Notes: a model not told the origin generated them from the letters alone. A stretch of DNA of 64,000 nt from Membranipora membranacea (GCA_914767715.1 OU612067.1:25954162-26018161), one strand, 5' to 3'. Counted from the stretch's first letter, positions 10,946 to 23,099 are shown. Translations and numbers: made by a program.

Positions 10946-11750
10946 CACCTCCTGTTATCCCATGAAGCCATTTCCCCCCTGGATGAGTTACCATGATGCC
11001 ATTTTCATGCTTTGACAATTTCTCACCAATCCATTTTTCCACCAAGACATTTTCAGTTTGGGCTGTTTTCCGAACAAGCCATTTATCCTCCAAGATAAAT
11101 TCCAAATTGACTGTTTTCCCAACAAGACCATTTATCACACCATGCAGTTTTCCCGGCATTGTTTTTTTTAACATATACTAACAGTTTTCACGTCCAGCCA
11201 ACGTTGTAAAAGGCAGTTTGGGTAATGGACCTGTGAGTTGATTTCATTGTTATAGTTTGTGGATTTTGTTTTGAGTTTTCCAGCGCACAAGTAATTGTAC
11301 AACTGACTGATTTCAATAAGATGGTCTCAATGTTATAAAATACTTTTTCAGCAAAAGAACTTTATTGTGCCTATAGCCTTTTCTGTACCAATCAGAGAGG
11401 AACTGCGAGATCATATTAGTGTAGTTGAATAAATTACTGACCAATGGGCAGAACATAAATTAGGGCATTGGGACATTTTTTCACACGCCATTTTGCTACT
11501 ACAAATTATTCAAAAGTCGTACAGCATTCTTCAAGCCACATGTCTTGCTGAAGAGATATCTGGTAAATGCTGACAAGGTTATTGGCAAAATCCCTCTTTA
11601 AAATGAAGCTTACACTATGTGTGTACACTGCATGGCCTGACCATGCATATTAAAGTTTGTTGTACTAATTTTATGTTATTATCAATAACCACCAAACAAT
11701 GAAAGGAAAATTAAACTCCTTTTGGGGTTTGAGGCTACAACCTATAAGTA

Positions 11751-11889
11751 ATACTCCGTTAATCAGTCCAGGTTAATCCTGTAAATAAATTTGAAAAGCC
11801 TAACGATTACTATGGGATGCACACATGGGGGAGGTAGTAGGCAAATCTTCATGAGAATGACGCCTTGCTGAGGTGTGCTGATCTTGAGA
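11751..11889. other. Junction between unit 2 and LINE remnant
   Basis: Short unique sequence without a recognisable feature. Confidence 0.4.
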
Positions 11890-12350
11890 GATGTTCTTAC
11901 TTAAGTACTTTAGCATTGTCGTCGTGGTAATGGCAAACCACTTTGAGTCTGCGGTCACATCTGCGTCCGAGAGCTTGGGAAGTTTTGGAGTTCTAAAGAC
12001 CAGTGGTGTTTGTTTTTTTGTTATTCCGTCACATTATGCAGAAAAGACTGGCAGCCCTCCTTTGCACAGCTTCAAGCCTGTTGGCCAGACCATCATTCAC
12101 ACAGTTTCATGCGGTCAATGCATTCCAGCACCGGCCTTACTGGTTGACTGTACGTGTCTTTTTCACAGCTTTGGAGATGGTCAGAACGTTGCACCTATTA
12201 AATCTTAATGTGCTGTTAGTTTTGGAAGTGATGTTGATTATGTGAGTTCGCCAGGTTAACTTGCTGTTAAAGGTAACTCCTAGATCTTTGACACCTTTGA
12301 GCTCTAAGTATTTTAGTGTGATGTTGTTACAGTGGCGCTGAGTGTGGCCA
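11890..12350 (-). pseudogene. LINE reverse-transcriptase C-terminal remnant
   Basis: Read on the minus strand with frame changes, the segment contains blocks typical of the end of CR1/L2-like LINE ORF2: 'YLELKGVKDLGVTF' (the KYLGV...D.LG motif), 'LTWRTHI', 'VRPVLEC' and 'LEAVQRRAA'. Several stops and frameshifts interrupt it. It directly adjoins the block duplicated at 1-480. It cannot make a working protein. Confidence 0.75.
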
Positions 12351-12807
12351 ATGATGCTTTGAGAAAGTCAAGAGTTGCCTTCTCATGTGGTCGATCTCAA
12401 AGTCAAATCTTCCAACAAGCTTGAGAGGGTTTGAAGAACATCCTGCATGTCCTGGTGGTTTTGGGTTGTATTGTATACCATTATGTCTTCCAGTAGTGTA
12501 TTCATAGGATGGGCCAGGAGGCCATGGCCCTACCATCCTACCACTACCACCCCATGAATTTTGAAAAAAACTCTTAAAATTGCCATAAGTGTTTTTAATA
12601 CGCAATGACTCTATTTACGATTATCAATAACAGGTGATCAGGGGGCCCCTTGTGTTATATGTATGGATAATGAAGCAATAAAGCACCAATGAAGCTGTTT
12701 TATAATGGCAAATTTCAGCTTGCTATGAGGTTTAGAGTTCATCAACACATCAAGAACTGATACATGTGAGCTATCCTTCAGCGCCATGGCCGGCCCTAAA
12801 ACATACT

Positions 12808-14160
12808 TTGGTGATGTTGTCTTGATTTCAGTGATTTAAGTTGATGAAAGTATAGCTTGGTCACAAAGCTTTGTCTGAATTGGTTTTTGAGACATAACAC
12901 ATCTTAAATGTACCGTTGAGAATCATCTGTTACAAAAGGAGAAGAAAATCTAAATATTTTTTGGGTAGTAAATTATATGATAATGTTCAGAGTGTTTCTA
13001 GCTTGGATTTCTGTTAATGTAGACCTTTTTTAAAACAGCTAAACACTTAGAATTTGCAACAATGACGCACAATACGATCATAATCGGATAGCGTTACGTC
13101 AATTCACTCCATTCATAAAGGGGCATACTCGGATTGAATTCATTATAATTCCCAACTGATCAGAGATAGCTGCATAAATTTTTCAATTATCATTCTCTAG
13201 ACACTTATAAAAATTTCTGCTGATTCAGTTTATCTGACAAGCCCATAGATAATTGAAAAAAAAACCTTTCAAGATGACAAACACAACAAATTAAATGCTA
13301 ATGGTATCAGGAAACTATATCCAGAGTATTAGCTCTAAATATTGAAAAATTTAATCACAAGTTAAAGATATGTTTTGAAAGGGCGATTATGGAAAAAGTT
13401 GTCCCCCCTGATTAACATGAGTGAAATTCCATAAACACCCCTTGTGATTCCTGTTCTGAGGGTGGGATATAAAAATAAAACACTTAAAGTACCAAGCAAA
13501 TGAGGGGGTGCACGGGGATTAATCATGTGTAGTGACAGGCAAGACCATTGGCTGATCAGCGTAATTAGAGGCGGAGAATGGCCTTGGCCTCCGCCTCTAA
13601 CAGCCAGTCCACGTTGCGTTCTCAAGTGGGCAAGTGTGTTATATAAGAAATTGTGATTTGCAGACACCTATAAATAAAGTTGAATAGCAGCATATGATAT
13701 AGCTATTGTTATGTTGGCTCATCACACCTGGGATTACAGGATTTTATTACAACGGCCAATTTCAATCTTGACAACAGTATCTAGGCAACCTCTAACACAT
13801 CAATAATAAACGTCAAAATTGACCAATAAGAGCCGGTAAAATTTGAAGCGGATGATTTGAAATCATTGGGACTGGGCAATTTTGATGTATTTTCACCACT
13901 TTCCGATGCGATTTTTGGAATAAAACTTTATCGGGCAAGTGTATCACACAATTCTGCTTTAGCACATACGATTCCCATTAAAAAAATTAACTACTGCTCA
14001 TCTTATTTCTGAAAAAGCAGGAGGAATTTGAATGCTGCTAACCCCATTTGAATTTGATATGGCTGGGTGATCGCTTTACGTTGACTGGGCCTTATATACC
14101 GGTCAAGCCACTTTAAACTCAATAATGTATGAAACTCAGCTTTTACACTTATAACACGGA
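12808..14160. repeat. Duplicated block 2 plus unique insert
   Basis: 12808-13480 duplicates 2650-3430. 13485-14100 is mostly unique and includes a 12-bp-arm hairpin (13565-13576 with 13589-13600). 14105-14160 again matches the old copy near 3430-3490. No gene is seen on either strand. Confidence 0.6.
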
Positions 14161-15361
14161 TTTTGACCACGAGAGGGTTTTCAAAAGACAACATTTACAA
14201 CAAAGGGATAAAGAGGCACATTGCAGAGAGATGGTTAATGCATGCCTTCTTGTTTACAAGAAAAGGCAAAGCTGTCATCTATTTCTATGAGAATTGTTCC
14301 ACATGCGCACTGTACTCGCTGTCTACCGGGGGCCCTTGGGCTCTTCGCCAGCTTCACTAGGAATTAGGCTAAAGATCTGCCCACTCTCTTCTAGAACTCA
14401 CACTGTATTGGTGAAATTAATACTGATTGAATGCAAAATATTATTTACAAAAATGAATTATTGTGGGGATATGGCTAAGTGGGAAAATCACTTGCTTGGA
14501 TGACGGGAGGTGGGAATATGATATTGAGAAGTTTTCCTATACTATATACTAACTAGAAATGCAGGGGTGTACACTAAGAGATGTAATAGAGATGTAAATA
14601 AAATCTGGCTTCACCGGGATTCGAACTCAGGCCTTTCGCGCAAAGCCATCTAATCCAGGTGTTTAAATATAATGATGTAGTGGGTGCATGTAGTAATAAA
14701 TAGAAGAGTAAACCTCATAGTACTGGTGTAGCTCCTCCTTTGTCACTATGGTCTAAAAACCAATTTGGCTTCACCAAGAATTAAACTTGGGCCTCTTGCG
14801 CTGTGATCGAGCGCACTAGCCACTCAGCCACGCCTGCCCACTGGAGCTCACGGATTTAATTTGAATATGAATTGGAAAAGTAAGCTGATGTATGATTTTG
14901 TTAAAATTTTCTGTTTTTCAAGCTTTCATGGCAGAGATCAGGCAAAAAAAGTGTAAAATATATTATATGCACACCCTCACCTGGTTTTACTATACATTTG
15001 AGGTTGAAGACAGGGCTTTGATTCAGCCATTTCTTCTATTTTTTTAAAAACATGTTTTGAAAAAGTGTTATGAGGCACTGGATATGGGTCTCTTTTATTT
15101 TATATACATATACATTTATCCTGAACACAGAACTTAAAATTTGTGGACAAGTCACCCAAAGTTGTACTTAACTGTGAAGTGGTTCAGTTACAAAGTTGAA
15201 TATTTAGGAGCTAGCTTGCAATAATTATGCAAGAACCAAAATTAAATCTTACAGCCTTCTAATATGAAAATACAGAAATAAATTTACCCTTTTATGATCT
15301 TTTTTATCCAAAATAAAATTTATATTGATCATCAGACTGAGAATAGCAGGTACATACTCAC

Positions 15362-15502
15362 CACTCAGGTAGGTGTTTGAGACCACATCCGCCCACACGT
15401 AACTCTCTCAGTGATCTCAGCTCACACAGCCACTCAGGTAATGTGTGTGGAGATGTATTACCTGATACATCTAATACCTCCAGCTGAGTCAGTGACCTGA
15501 TA
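15362..15502 (-). CDS. LRR exon c (two leucine-rich repeats)
   Basis: This intact 141-nt, phase 2-2 LRR exon is in unit 3. The acceptor reads tattacag and the donor gtgagtatg. The translation follows LTQLEVLDVSGN, LPEWLCELRSLRELRV and CGLKHLPE. It is nearly identical to exon b over the second repeat but differs in the first repeat ('TSPHTLPE'). Confidence 0.75.
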
Positions 15503-16374
15503 CTGTAATATATACATGTATATATATAAAAATACATCATGTGAGATGAGGAGCAGGATCCACCCCATTTCTTCTATCTCATTTTCGCACCAGGCCGTTA
15601 GATAGTCACGGCTGAACAACATTAGTAATTATTCTTGAGACATATAATTGTTAGTCTGCATCCGTACTATGCGGCCTTACAATAAGTCATAACTGGCAGA
15701 AAGGCAACCTATTTTTTCATCACTTTATTTTTTAAGTTGTTTATGTATTTATTTTATGTATTTATTTTATTTTATGTAGTTATTTTAAGTTATTTATGTG
15801 ATTATTTAAGTTATTTAAGCCATTTATGTCACATCATGAAAAACATTAGTAATGATGAATTGTTGCTGACACTAAAAGTATATATTTATATATAAGTTAA
15901 TATTTCAACAAATTGAGGATTGCAAATATCTTTTATCAGTGACAATGCTGTAGTAAATAATAGACTGAGATTTAGAGATACAGACTCACTGTCAAACAAC
16001 TAGCTATGATGGAATTTTCTACACTTGATTACTACATTAGTTATCAATGGCGGATTATAATTTTATATTTGAATCCTAAAATCTAAAATTCAGACAGAAG
16101 TTTGGCAAATTCCAATGTGAAAGCTAATTTATTGGAATGTAGAAATAAAAGATAATATAGTTATCGTTATCAACGTTAGACATTAATCTTAAACTTGACA
16201 GATTTCTCAAGTCTCAATCCTTATAATACAGCCTTTTGATAATGTATCGCTGGTAAAAGACAACCTGTTTATTCACTTTAGCTTAGTTATTTATATTTCA
16301 CAGCCTCTTCAAAGGTAAGGATTATTGAACAAACAAAAAACAAAATATGCATCGACTCGACAGACTCACCACTC

Positions 16375-17296
16375 AGGTAGCTGTCTGAGATCACAATCTC
16401 AACACGTAACTCCCTCAGTGCTCTCAGCTCACACAGCCACACAGGCAATGTGTGTAGAGCTTTATTACCTGAGGATTATACTGATTGACTTGAATTTTTA
16501 GAGCTGCCTACTCTCTGTGAGTTTATTTCTGAGATGTCTAAAACTGTTTTTAACAATATTGCGTCCAATTAAGACAATCCTCTTTTTAGTTGTGTTGTTT
16601 TGCACTGTGCAAAGGTATCCTCTTGCCTACATACCATCTATCGCCCACCAAAGTGCAGGACTCAAAAGCGTTTAAAGAGCTTTTTTCCTTACAACATGTC
16701 AGCTTTCAACAAAGTTTAAATTTCTCATTTTCATGTACCAATCCAATTTTATCGCTCGTTGATACATGGATTAAAATAATAAATCTAACCTAACCTAACC
16801 TAATGGCCGGTTCACATTGTCCCAGATGACATTGGGATACCATCCCAGATGCTTATCCCAGATGGTCCCAGTCGTATGTTCACATTATAAAATTCATCCC
16901 AGACAAGCAGTTAGGTTTTTGTCTGGGATAGTGCTGGGGTGATGTTCACATTGTTGAGGATGGTCCCAGATAGTCTTAGATCGACCCAGATCATCCAAAT
17001 GTCTGGTTCACATAGCACCCAGATGCAAAATGAGTCTTGGTCCGTCTGGGACAGCATCGGGAAAGTCTGACGCTTACAAACTTTCCAGATCCTGTCCCAG
17101 ACGGACCCAGACAGTCTGGGATTGTGTCATTTTCATGTTCACATTGACTGGGATGGCTATCTGGGATGGTCGTCTGGGACAATGTTCACCAGCCATTATG
17201 GCTGGTGCACATTGTCCCAGACGACCATCCCAGATAACCTAACCTGATACATTTAATACCTCCAGCTGAGTCAGTGAACTGATGTTGTAATAAATA
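16375..17296 (-). pseudogene. LRR exon h split by a ~780-bp insertion
   Basis: The 3' half is at 16375-16475 and the 5' half at about 17248-17296. Between them lie the CCTAA-tailed insert (16480-16802) and the palindromic element (16803-17240). The breakpoints ('ttacctga' left and 'acctgatac' right) are the same as in exon f, so a single original insertion was later copied with the unit. The exon cannot be translated across the break. Confidence 0.7.
16803..17240. mobile_element. Palindromic foldback/MITE-like element, fullest copy
   Basis: The left end 'tggccggttcacattgtccc' is mirrored near 17165-17198 by '...gggacaatgttcaccagcca', giving terminal inverted repeats of about 35 bp. Inside are numerous forward and inverted 'tcccaga' cores. 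To its right, 'atctgggatggtcgtctggg' (17160-17179) faces its own reverse complement at 17214-17234, forming a second palindrome. No transposase is encoded. It lies inside the CCTAA array within a split LRR exon, so it is a nested insertion. Confidence 0.6.
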
Positions 17297-17839
17297 TACA
17301 TGTATATTAATACATCATGTGAGATGAGGAACCAGATCCGCCTCATTTCTTCTATCTCATTTTCGCTCCAGGCCGTTATCCCACCTCCCGTTATCCTATG
17401 AAGCCATTTCCCCCCTGGATGAGTTACCATGCTGCCATTTTCCTGCTTGGACAATTTCTCACCAATCCATTTTCCACCAAGACATTTTCAGTTTGGGCTG
17501 TTTTCCGGACAAGCCATTTTCCCTCCAAGAAAAATTCCAAATGGACTGTTTTCCCACCAAGACCATTTATCACACCATGCAGTTTTTCCAGGCATAGCAT
17601 TTTTTAACATACATTATCAGTTTTCACGTCCAGCCAACGTTGTAAAAAGCAGTTTGGGTAATGGACCTGTGAGTTGATTTCATTGTTATAGTTTGTGGAT
17701 TTTGTTTTGAGTTTCCAGCGCACAAGTTATTACCAATAACCACCAAACAATGTTAAGAAAGTTAAACTCCTTTTGGGGTTTGAGGCTACAATCTTTTCCG
17801 AGACTATTTCATAATATTCGAGGTTTATCAAACTTTGGA

Positions 17840-20160
17840 AGACCAATTTGTGAAGACCAATGAGCATGAACATTAATTATTCCATTGAAAACTCTGTCCT
17901 ATCAAATAAGGGTGGCCATTTATTTTAGGCCAGACACAGATGATGTCTGGTAATTTATACTTACATAACTTGTCACTGAACTTTTCGAAGAGTTTTCTGA
18001 GTGCCAAATGGGATTTCGGCAAACACATTAATAATAGAACAAAAAATATCAACCTAATTTTAAGTACTTTGAGGTACATCAGACGATATAAATTCAAAGC
18101 ATCATATTTTGAGAGACACAGCAGAAACTTATTTTAAACAACTTAGAGGGATTCAATAACTTTCAGCGACAGGTAATCTAAAGGTGAATCTTAGTTACCA
18201 TAAAACAAAATTTACAAAAAAAGGGATAAGGAGGTACGTTACAGAGGGATGATTAGTGCATGTCTTCTTTTTTTTCAAGAAAAGGCACAGCTGTGATCCA
18301 TTTCCATTAGAATTGTTCCACATGCGCACTATACTCGCCATCTACCGGGAGACCATGGGCTCTCAGCCAGCTTTACTGAAAATTTGGCCATAGGTCTGCC
18401 AACTTTCCTCTAGAACTCACTCTTTAATGGTGACATTAATATTGATTGAATGCAGAATATTATTTAGAGTGACTTCGCTTCAGAAGACTACAGCGAAATG
18501 ATTAAAAATAAACGTTTTTATAATCCCATTCAACTACAACAGGAATTGGCGAAACAAAATATGAATTTTAGATCACATTGGTGTTAAAAATACAAATCGG
18601 CATGTGTGTGCATTTTTTGTACACAAAAACCATAAAAAAGGAGAATTTATATGTTTATGACAAAAATGAACCTATAATATTGACAACAGTTCCTTAGGCA
18701 TGACCACAACTAAAAACCAACTCAGCGTCATTACAATGAATTGTACACATAAAAAGTAGTGATAAATAATGAATCATTGTGGGGATATGGCTAGGTGGGA
18801 AAATGACTTGCTGAGATGACGGGAGGTGGGAAAATGGCTTGGTTGGAAAATGACATTGACAATTGTTCGAATACTGAGGAGCCTTGCAAATGAATTATAT
18901 GGTATATCAGTAGCATATGCTAACAAGTTACCCAAAGTTATACACAACTGTGAAGTTGTTCAGTCCCAAAGTTGAATATTTAAGAACTTTTCAATAATTA
19001 TGACTGAGACAACCAAAATTGAAACTTCAGCCTTCTTATACGTTTAAACAGAAATATATGGACAGTATTAAGGTCTTTCATAAAAATTCAAATCTATATT
19101 CATCATCAGACTGCGTGTAACAGGTACAGACTCACCACTCAGGTAGCTGTTTGAGATCACAGTAGCTCGCATCTAACTTTCTCAGTGATCTCAGCTCACC
19201 CAGCCCCTCAGGTAATGTGTGTAGAGCTTTGTTCGATGATACATTTAATACCTCCAGCTGAGTCAGTGAACTGATGCTGTAATAAATATACATGTATATT
19301 AATACATCATGTGAGATGAGGAGCCAGATCCGCCTCATTTCTTCTATCTCATTATCCCACCTCCCGTTATCCCATGAAGCCATTTCCCCCCTGGATGAGT
19401 TACAATGCTGCCATTTTCCTGCTCGGACAATTTCTCACCAATCCATTTTTTTACCAAGACATTTTCAGTTTGGGCTGTTTTCCGAAGAAGCCATTTTTCC
19501 TCAAAGAAAAATTCCAAATGGACTGTTTTCCCACCAAGACCATTCATCACACCAGGTAGTTTTCCTGGCATAGCATTTTTTAACATATATTAACAGTTTT
19601 CACGTCCAGCCAACGTTGTAAAAAGCAGTTTGGGTAATGGACCTGTGAGTCGATTTCATTACTATAGTTTGTGGATTTTGTTTTGAGTTTTCCAGCGCAC
19701 AAGTAATTGTACAACTGATTGATTTCAACAAGGTGGTCTCAATGTTATAAAATACTTTTTTAGCAAAAGAACTTTATTGTGCCTATAGCCTTTTCTGTAC
19801 CAATCAGAGAAGAACTGCGAGATCATATTAATGTAATTGAATAAATTACTGACCAATGGGCAGAACATAAATTAGGGCATTGGGACATTTTTTCACACGC
19901 CACTTTGCTACTACACATTATTCAAAAGTCGTACAGCATTCTTCGAGCCATGTGTCTCGCTAAAGAGATATCTGGTAAACGCTGACAAGGTTATTGGCAA
20001 AATCCCTCTTTAAAATGAAGCTTACACAATGTGTAAACTGCATGGTCTGACCATGCATGTTAAAGTTTGGTGTACTAAATTCCAAGCTATTATCAATAAC
20101 CATCAAACAATGTAAAGAAAATTAAACTCCTTTTGGGGTTTGAGGCTACAATTTTTTCAG
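17840..20160. repeat. LRR-bearing tandem unit 4 (short)
   Basis: This copy keeps the first block (17850-18440), a unique stretch (18460-18770), the 'ggggatatggctaggtggg' SINE piece, LRR exon d and the terminal block (19355-20150). The split-exon segment is absent, which makes it the simplest unit and perhaps closest to the pre-insertion state. Confidence 0.7.
19136..19276 (-). CDS. LRR exon d (two leucine-rich repeats)
   Basis: This intact 141-nt, phase 2-2 LRR exon is in unit 4, the most divergent of the intact set: LTQLEVLNVSSN, LPEGLGELRSLRKLDASYC and LKQLPE. The acceptor reads ttacag and the donor gtgagtctg. Where exons f and h are interrupted, this copy reads straight through, which shows what those exons looked like before the insertion. 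Confidence 0.75.
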
Positions 20161-20199
20161 AGGCAATTTCATAATATTCAAGCTTTATCAAACTTTGGA

Positions 20200-21090
20200 A
20201 TTGTTTCCTCTTGTAAAGAGAAGAAACAACCGCTTAAAACCAGAAAGGCAATTCGTGAAGACCAATGAGCATGAACATTAATAATTCCATTGAAGAATCT
20301 GTCCTATCAAATAAGGGTGGCCATTTATTGTAGGCCAGACACAGATGATGTCTGGTAATCTATACTTACATAACTTGTCATTGAACTTTGCGAAGAGTTT
20401 TCCGAGTGCCAAATGGGATTTCGGCAAACAAAAATTAATAAACACCTTGGGAACAAAAAATATAAACCTAATTTTAAGTAATCGTCCTATCCTTCCAAAT
20501 CACTTTGAAGTACATCACACGACATCTGAAACTGAATCTCATGAAGATGAGATTCAGTTTCAGGCTAAAGATCTGCCCACTCTCATCTAGAACTCTCATT
20601 GTATTGGTGAAATTAATACTGATTGAATGCAAAACATTATTTACAATAATGAATTATTGTGGGGATATGGCTAAGTGGGAAAATCACTTGCTTGGATGAC
20701 GGGAGGTGGGAAAATGACAATGAGAAGTTTTCCTATACTATATACTAACTAGAAATGCAGGGGTGTATACTAAGAGATGTAATAGAGATGAAAATAAAAT
20801 CTGGCTTCACCGGGATTCGAACTCAGGCCTCTCGCGCAAAGCCATCTAATCCAGGTGTTTAAATATAATGATGTAGTGGGTGTAAGTAGTAATAAATAGA
20901 AATCTTACAGCCTTCTAACATAAAAATAGCAGGTACAGACTCACCACTCAGGTAGGTGTTTCAGACAACACGAGTCCACTTGTAACACTCTCAGTGCTCT
21001 CAGCTCACACAGCCACTCAGGTAATGTGTGTAGAACATTATCTGATACTTTAAATACCTTTTAGCTTAGTCAGTGATCTAATACTGTAAT
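20200..21090. repeat. LRR-bearing tandem unit 5 (internally deleted)
   Basis: The first block (20215-20545) is joined by a deletion to the SINE/tRNA region (20565-20900), and that region by a second deletion to an LRR exon. The first junction carries a perfect 17-bp inverted repeat with a 4-nt loop (20526-20563). Confidence 0.75.
20945..21083 (-). pseudogene. LRR exon e, off frame
   Basis: This is recognisably the same exon ('cacattacctgagtggctgt' on the coding strand, donor gtgagtctg, acceptor attacag) but about 139 nt long instead of 141, with indels near the start. The frame hits a stop at 'ggtatttaaagt'. It lies next to the N-terminal exon 21437-21674, so splicing must skip it or the gene is damaged. 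Confidence 0.65.
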
Positions 21091-21436
21091 ATATAATATA
21101 AGCTGATTGGTGTATTTATACACAATTGTATGAATATTGGTTTAATATTTCACTCGGCTGACAAAAAATGGGATCAGGGAAGAAGATCCTCTATCACAGT
21201 GTCTCATACATGTTCATACTCTCCAAACAGGATTGTGATTTCTGTTTGGAGATCAATTATGATAACACAATTAAACTTCAAAATGAGATCTATACGAGCT
21301 TGTAATCTCTAAACAAAAAGCTTGAACCATGGCAAAACACCAGAAAGACAAATTTTCAATACGTCTCAATTGTGTGTTTAAGAGAGAATGTCATCTCAAA
21401 AAGCAGGGTTGACTCAGCAATGATACCATAACTCAC

Positions 21437-21674
21437 TTCTGTAGCTGACCACTGTTTGGTATGTCTCTCAGTTTGATCTCTCTCAGGTTAGCGGCTATCT
21501 TATCTAGGTTAGGTGGGATATTACCCCTTATGTACATATGTGTGATCTCCAGTCCTTGTGTAGCTGCTGATAACTCATCAGGTGTATATGATGTGAGATC
21601 TCTATCTCTTATATCGGGGATGGAATCGATGTCTGGCTCTGAGGTATGACGGTACCAGATCTTATACTTAGAAC
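21437..21674 (-). CDS. N-terminal exon of the LRR gene
   Basis: This 238-nt exon has acceptor tttttacag and donor gtgagttatg. It is phase 1 in and phase 2 out, the latter matching the phase-2 LRR exons to its left. It encodes about 78 residues: 'SKYKIWYRHTSEPDIDSIP', an acidic linker, then an irregular LRR ('LEITHMYI', 'IPPNLDKIAANLREIKLRDI'). It is probably the capping exon before the amplified LRR exons. I do not recognise the protein by name. Its phase-1 start fits a preceding exon ending at 22207, and also the first coding exon ending at 25062, so the upstream order is not certain. Confidence 0.65.
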
Positions 21675-22206
21675 CTGTAAAAATGAGTCAATATATTATC
21701 AGCATGGAATTTTTGATTTGTTATGGTGAATGAATTTTGTGTTTGATTAATCGGACTGTAATTTGGAGTTGTTCACTCCTTGTCTCAAATCCCAAATAAT
21801 AAAATATCCTCCAATTTTCTGTTTTAGAATCCGCGATATGTATGGTTCAAGTAGTGCAAATGCAATGGTAGCAGATCTGGACTTATAATTGCTGATAATT
21901 CGGTTATTAAAGAGAGACTTCAAAAACACAACTGAACTGTTGATCAACAATACCTCAGCGGTAAGTAGAGCTACTATCGTACAATGTGCGCTAGCCTCAA
22001 CTACTGAGCACTGGTTTAGATTTGAGTTTGGTGCAATTCTCGGTGGAATTGCTCAAGGATTTATTTTAAACAATAATAACAAAATATAAATATGGTTCTA
22101 TTCGTCAGGCAATAAATCAATCAATAATTTTACAATAATATCTTAGCATTTATCATTTAGTCATAAAAATACATAAACATTCAAAATCTTTATAATAAGA
22201 TCTTAC

Positions 22207-22245
22207 CCTTGGTGCAGATGACCTCGAATTCAGTGTGATATTCAG
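22207..22245 (-). CDS. Probable small exon of the LRR gene
   Basis: A donor (gtaagatctt) follows codons reading 'YHTEFEVICTK' plus one base (phase 1), which joins in frame with exon 21437-21674. Part of it ('YHTE' twice) is a 12-bp tandem duplication. The upstream acceptor ('caatacacag') is only plausible, and a minisatellite begins immediately to the right. Confidence 0.4.
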
Positions 22246-22254
22246 TGTGATATC

Positions 22255-22645
22255 TCTGTGTATTGAAACTATGTTAGACTGGGTTCCTCGCTGTGAGTCG
22301 CGGTATATGTATCTCTTTATATCTAAGCTATGTTAGACTAAGTTCCTCGCTGTGAATCGCGGTATTTGTATCTAAGCTATGTTAGACTGATTTCCTCGCT
22401 GTGAATCGCGGTATTTGCATCTAAGCTATGTTAGACTGATTTCCTCGCTGTGAATCGCGGTATTTGTATCTAGGCTATGTTAGACTAGGTTCCTCGCTGT
22501 GAATCGCGGTATATGTATCTCTTTATATCTAAGCTATGTTAGACTAAGTTCCTCGCTGTGAATCGCGGTATATGTATCTCTTTTATCTAAGCTATGTTAG
22601 ACTAGGTTCCTCGCTGTGAATCGCGGTATTTGTATCTCTGTATAT
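22255..22645. repeat. Minisatellite, ~49-60 bp unit
   Basis: Seven or so copies of 'gctatgttagactgatttcc'...'tcgctgtgaatcgcggtatt', with unit length varying from 49 bp to about 60 bp where an extra 'ctctttata' is present. It lies in an intron of the LRR gene. Confidence 0.85.
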
Positions 22646-22689
22646 CTTGCCAAAAGCTCTGTTGGCTGAATTTGTCTAAAGTTTTTAGA

Positions 22690-23095
22690 CAATTTTCCTC
22701 TCTGTAGATGTGCCTCCTTGGGCTGACTGAATCAGATAATTCTCTGATTAAATCTGTAATGCTGTACGTCGTTAACCCGCTCTCTGGCGCTGACTGAATT
22801 GTTGTCTTCTTAGTTGAAGAATAAGCCTCCTTGGGCTGAGTAAATCAGATAGTTATCTGATTAAATGTGTAATGCCGTATGTCGTGAACCCGCCTCCTGG
22901 CGCTGACTGAATCAGATAATTCTCTGATTAAATAAGTAATGCTGTATGTCGTGAACCCGCCTCCTGGCGCTGACTGTATTTGTTATCTTCTTGCTGAAGA
23001 ATAGGCCTCCTTGGGCTGAGTGAATCAGATAATTCTCTGATTAAATGAGTAATGCTGCACGTCGTGAACCCGCCTCCTGGCGCTGACTGATTTTT
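22690..23095. repeat. Second minisatellite, compound unit
   Basis: Repeated blocks of 'cctccttgggctga', 'atcagataattctctgatta', 'atgctg...gtcgtgaacccg' and 'cctcctggcgctgactga' occur four to five times. The core 'atcagataattctctgatta' is itself an inverted repeat (atcaga/tctgat) and can form a small hairpin. Confidence 0.8.
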
Positions 23096-23099
23096 ACAA

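Larger units (their letters stand above)
7660..11750. repeat. LRR-bearing tandem unit 2 (~4.1 kb)
   Basis: This copy is collinear with unit 1: the first block at about 7705, SINE-like pieces 8460-8845, LRR exon b 9362-9502, AT-rich DNA, a truncated LRR exon 10190-10290, the (CCTAA)n insert and the terminal block 10940-11740. It differs in having a fuller palindromic element (10633-10945) and lacking the 5' half of the split LRR exon. Divergence from unit 1 is a few percent plus indels. Confidence 0.8.
14165..17840. repeat. LRR-bearing tandem unit 3
   Basis: This copy is collinear with unit 1: SINE-like pieces (14460-14845), LRR exon c (15362-15502), AT-rich DNA (15540-16370), the split LRR exon (16375-17296), the CCTAA insert, a full palindromic element and a shortened terminal block. 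It begins inside the unit: the first 'gaagaccaatgagcatgaac' block is missing on its left. Confidence 0.75.

Noticed and set aside
22690-23095. Minisatellite as a CRISPR-like array
   Set aside because: Repeats and 'spacers' are both repeated and of uneven length, and the genome is eukaryotic. It is a compound minisatellite.
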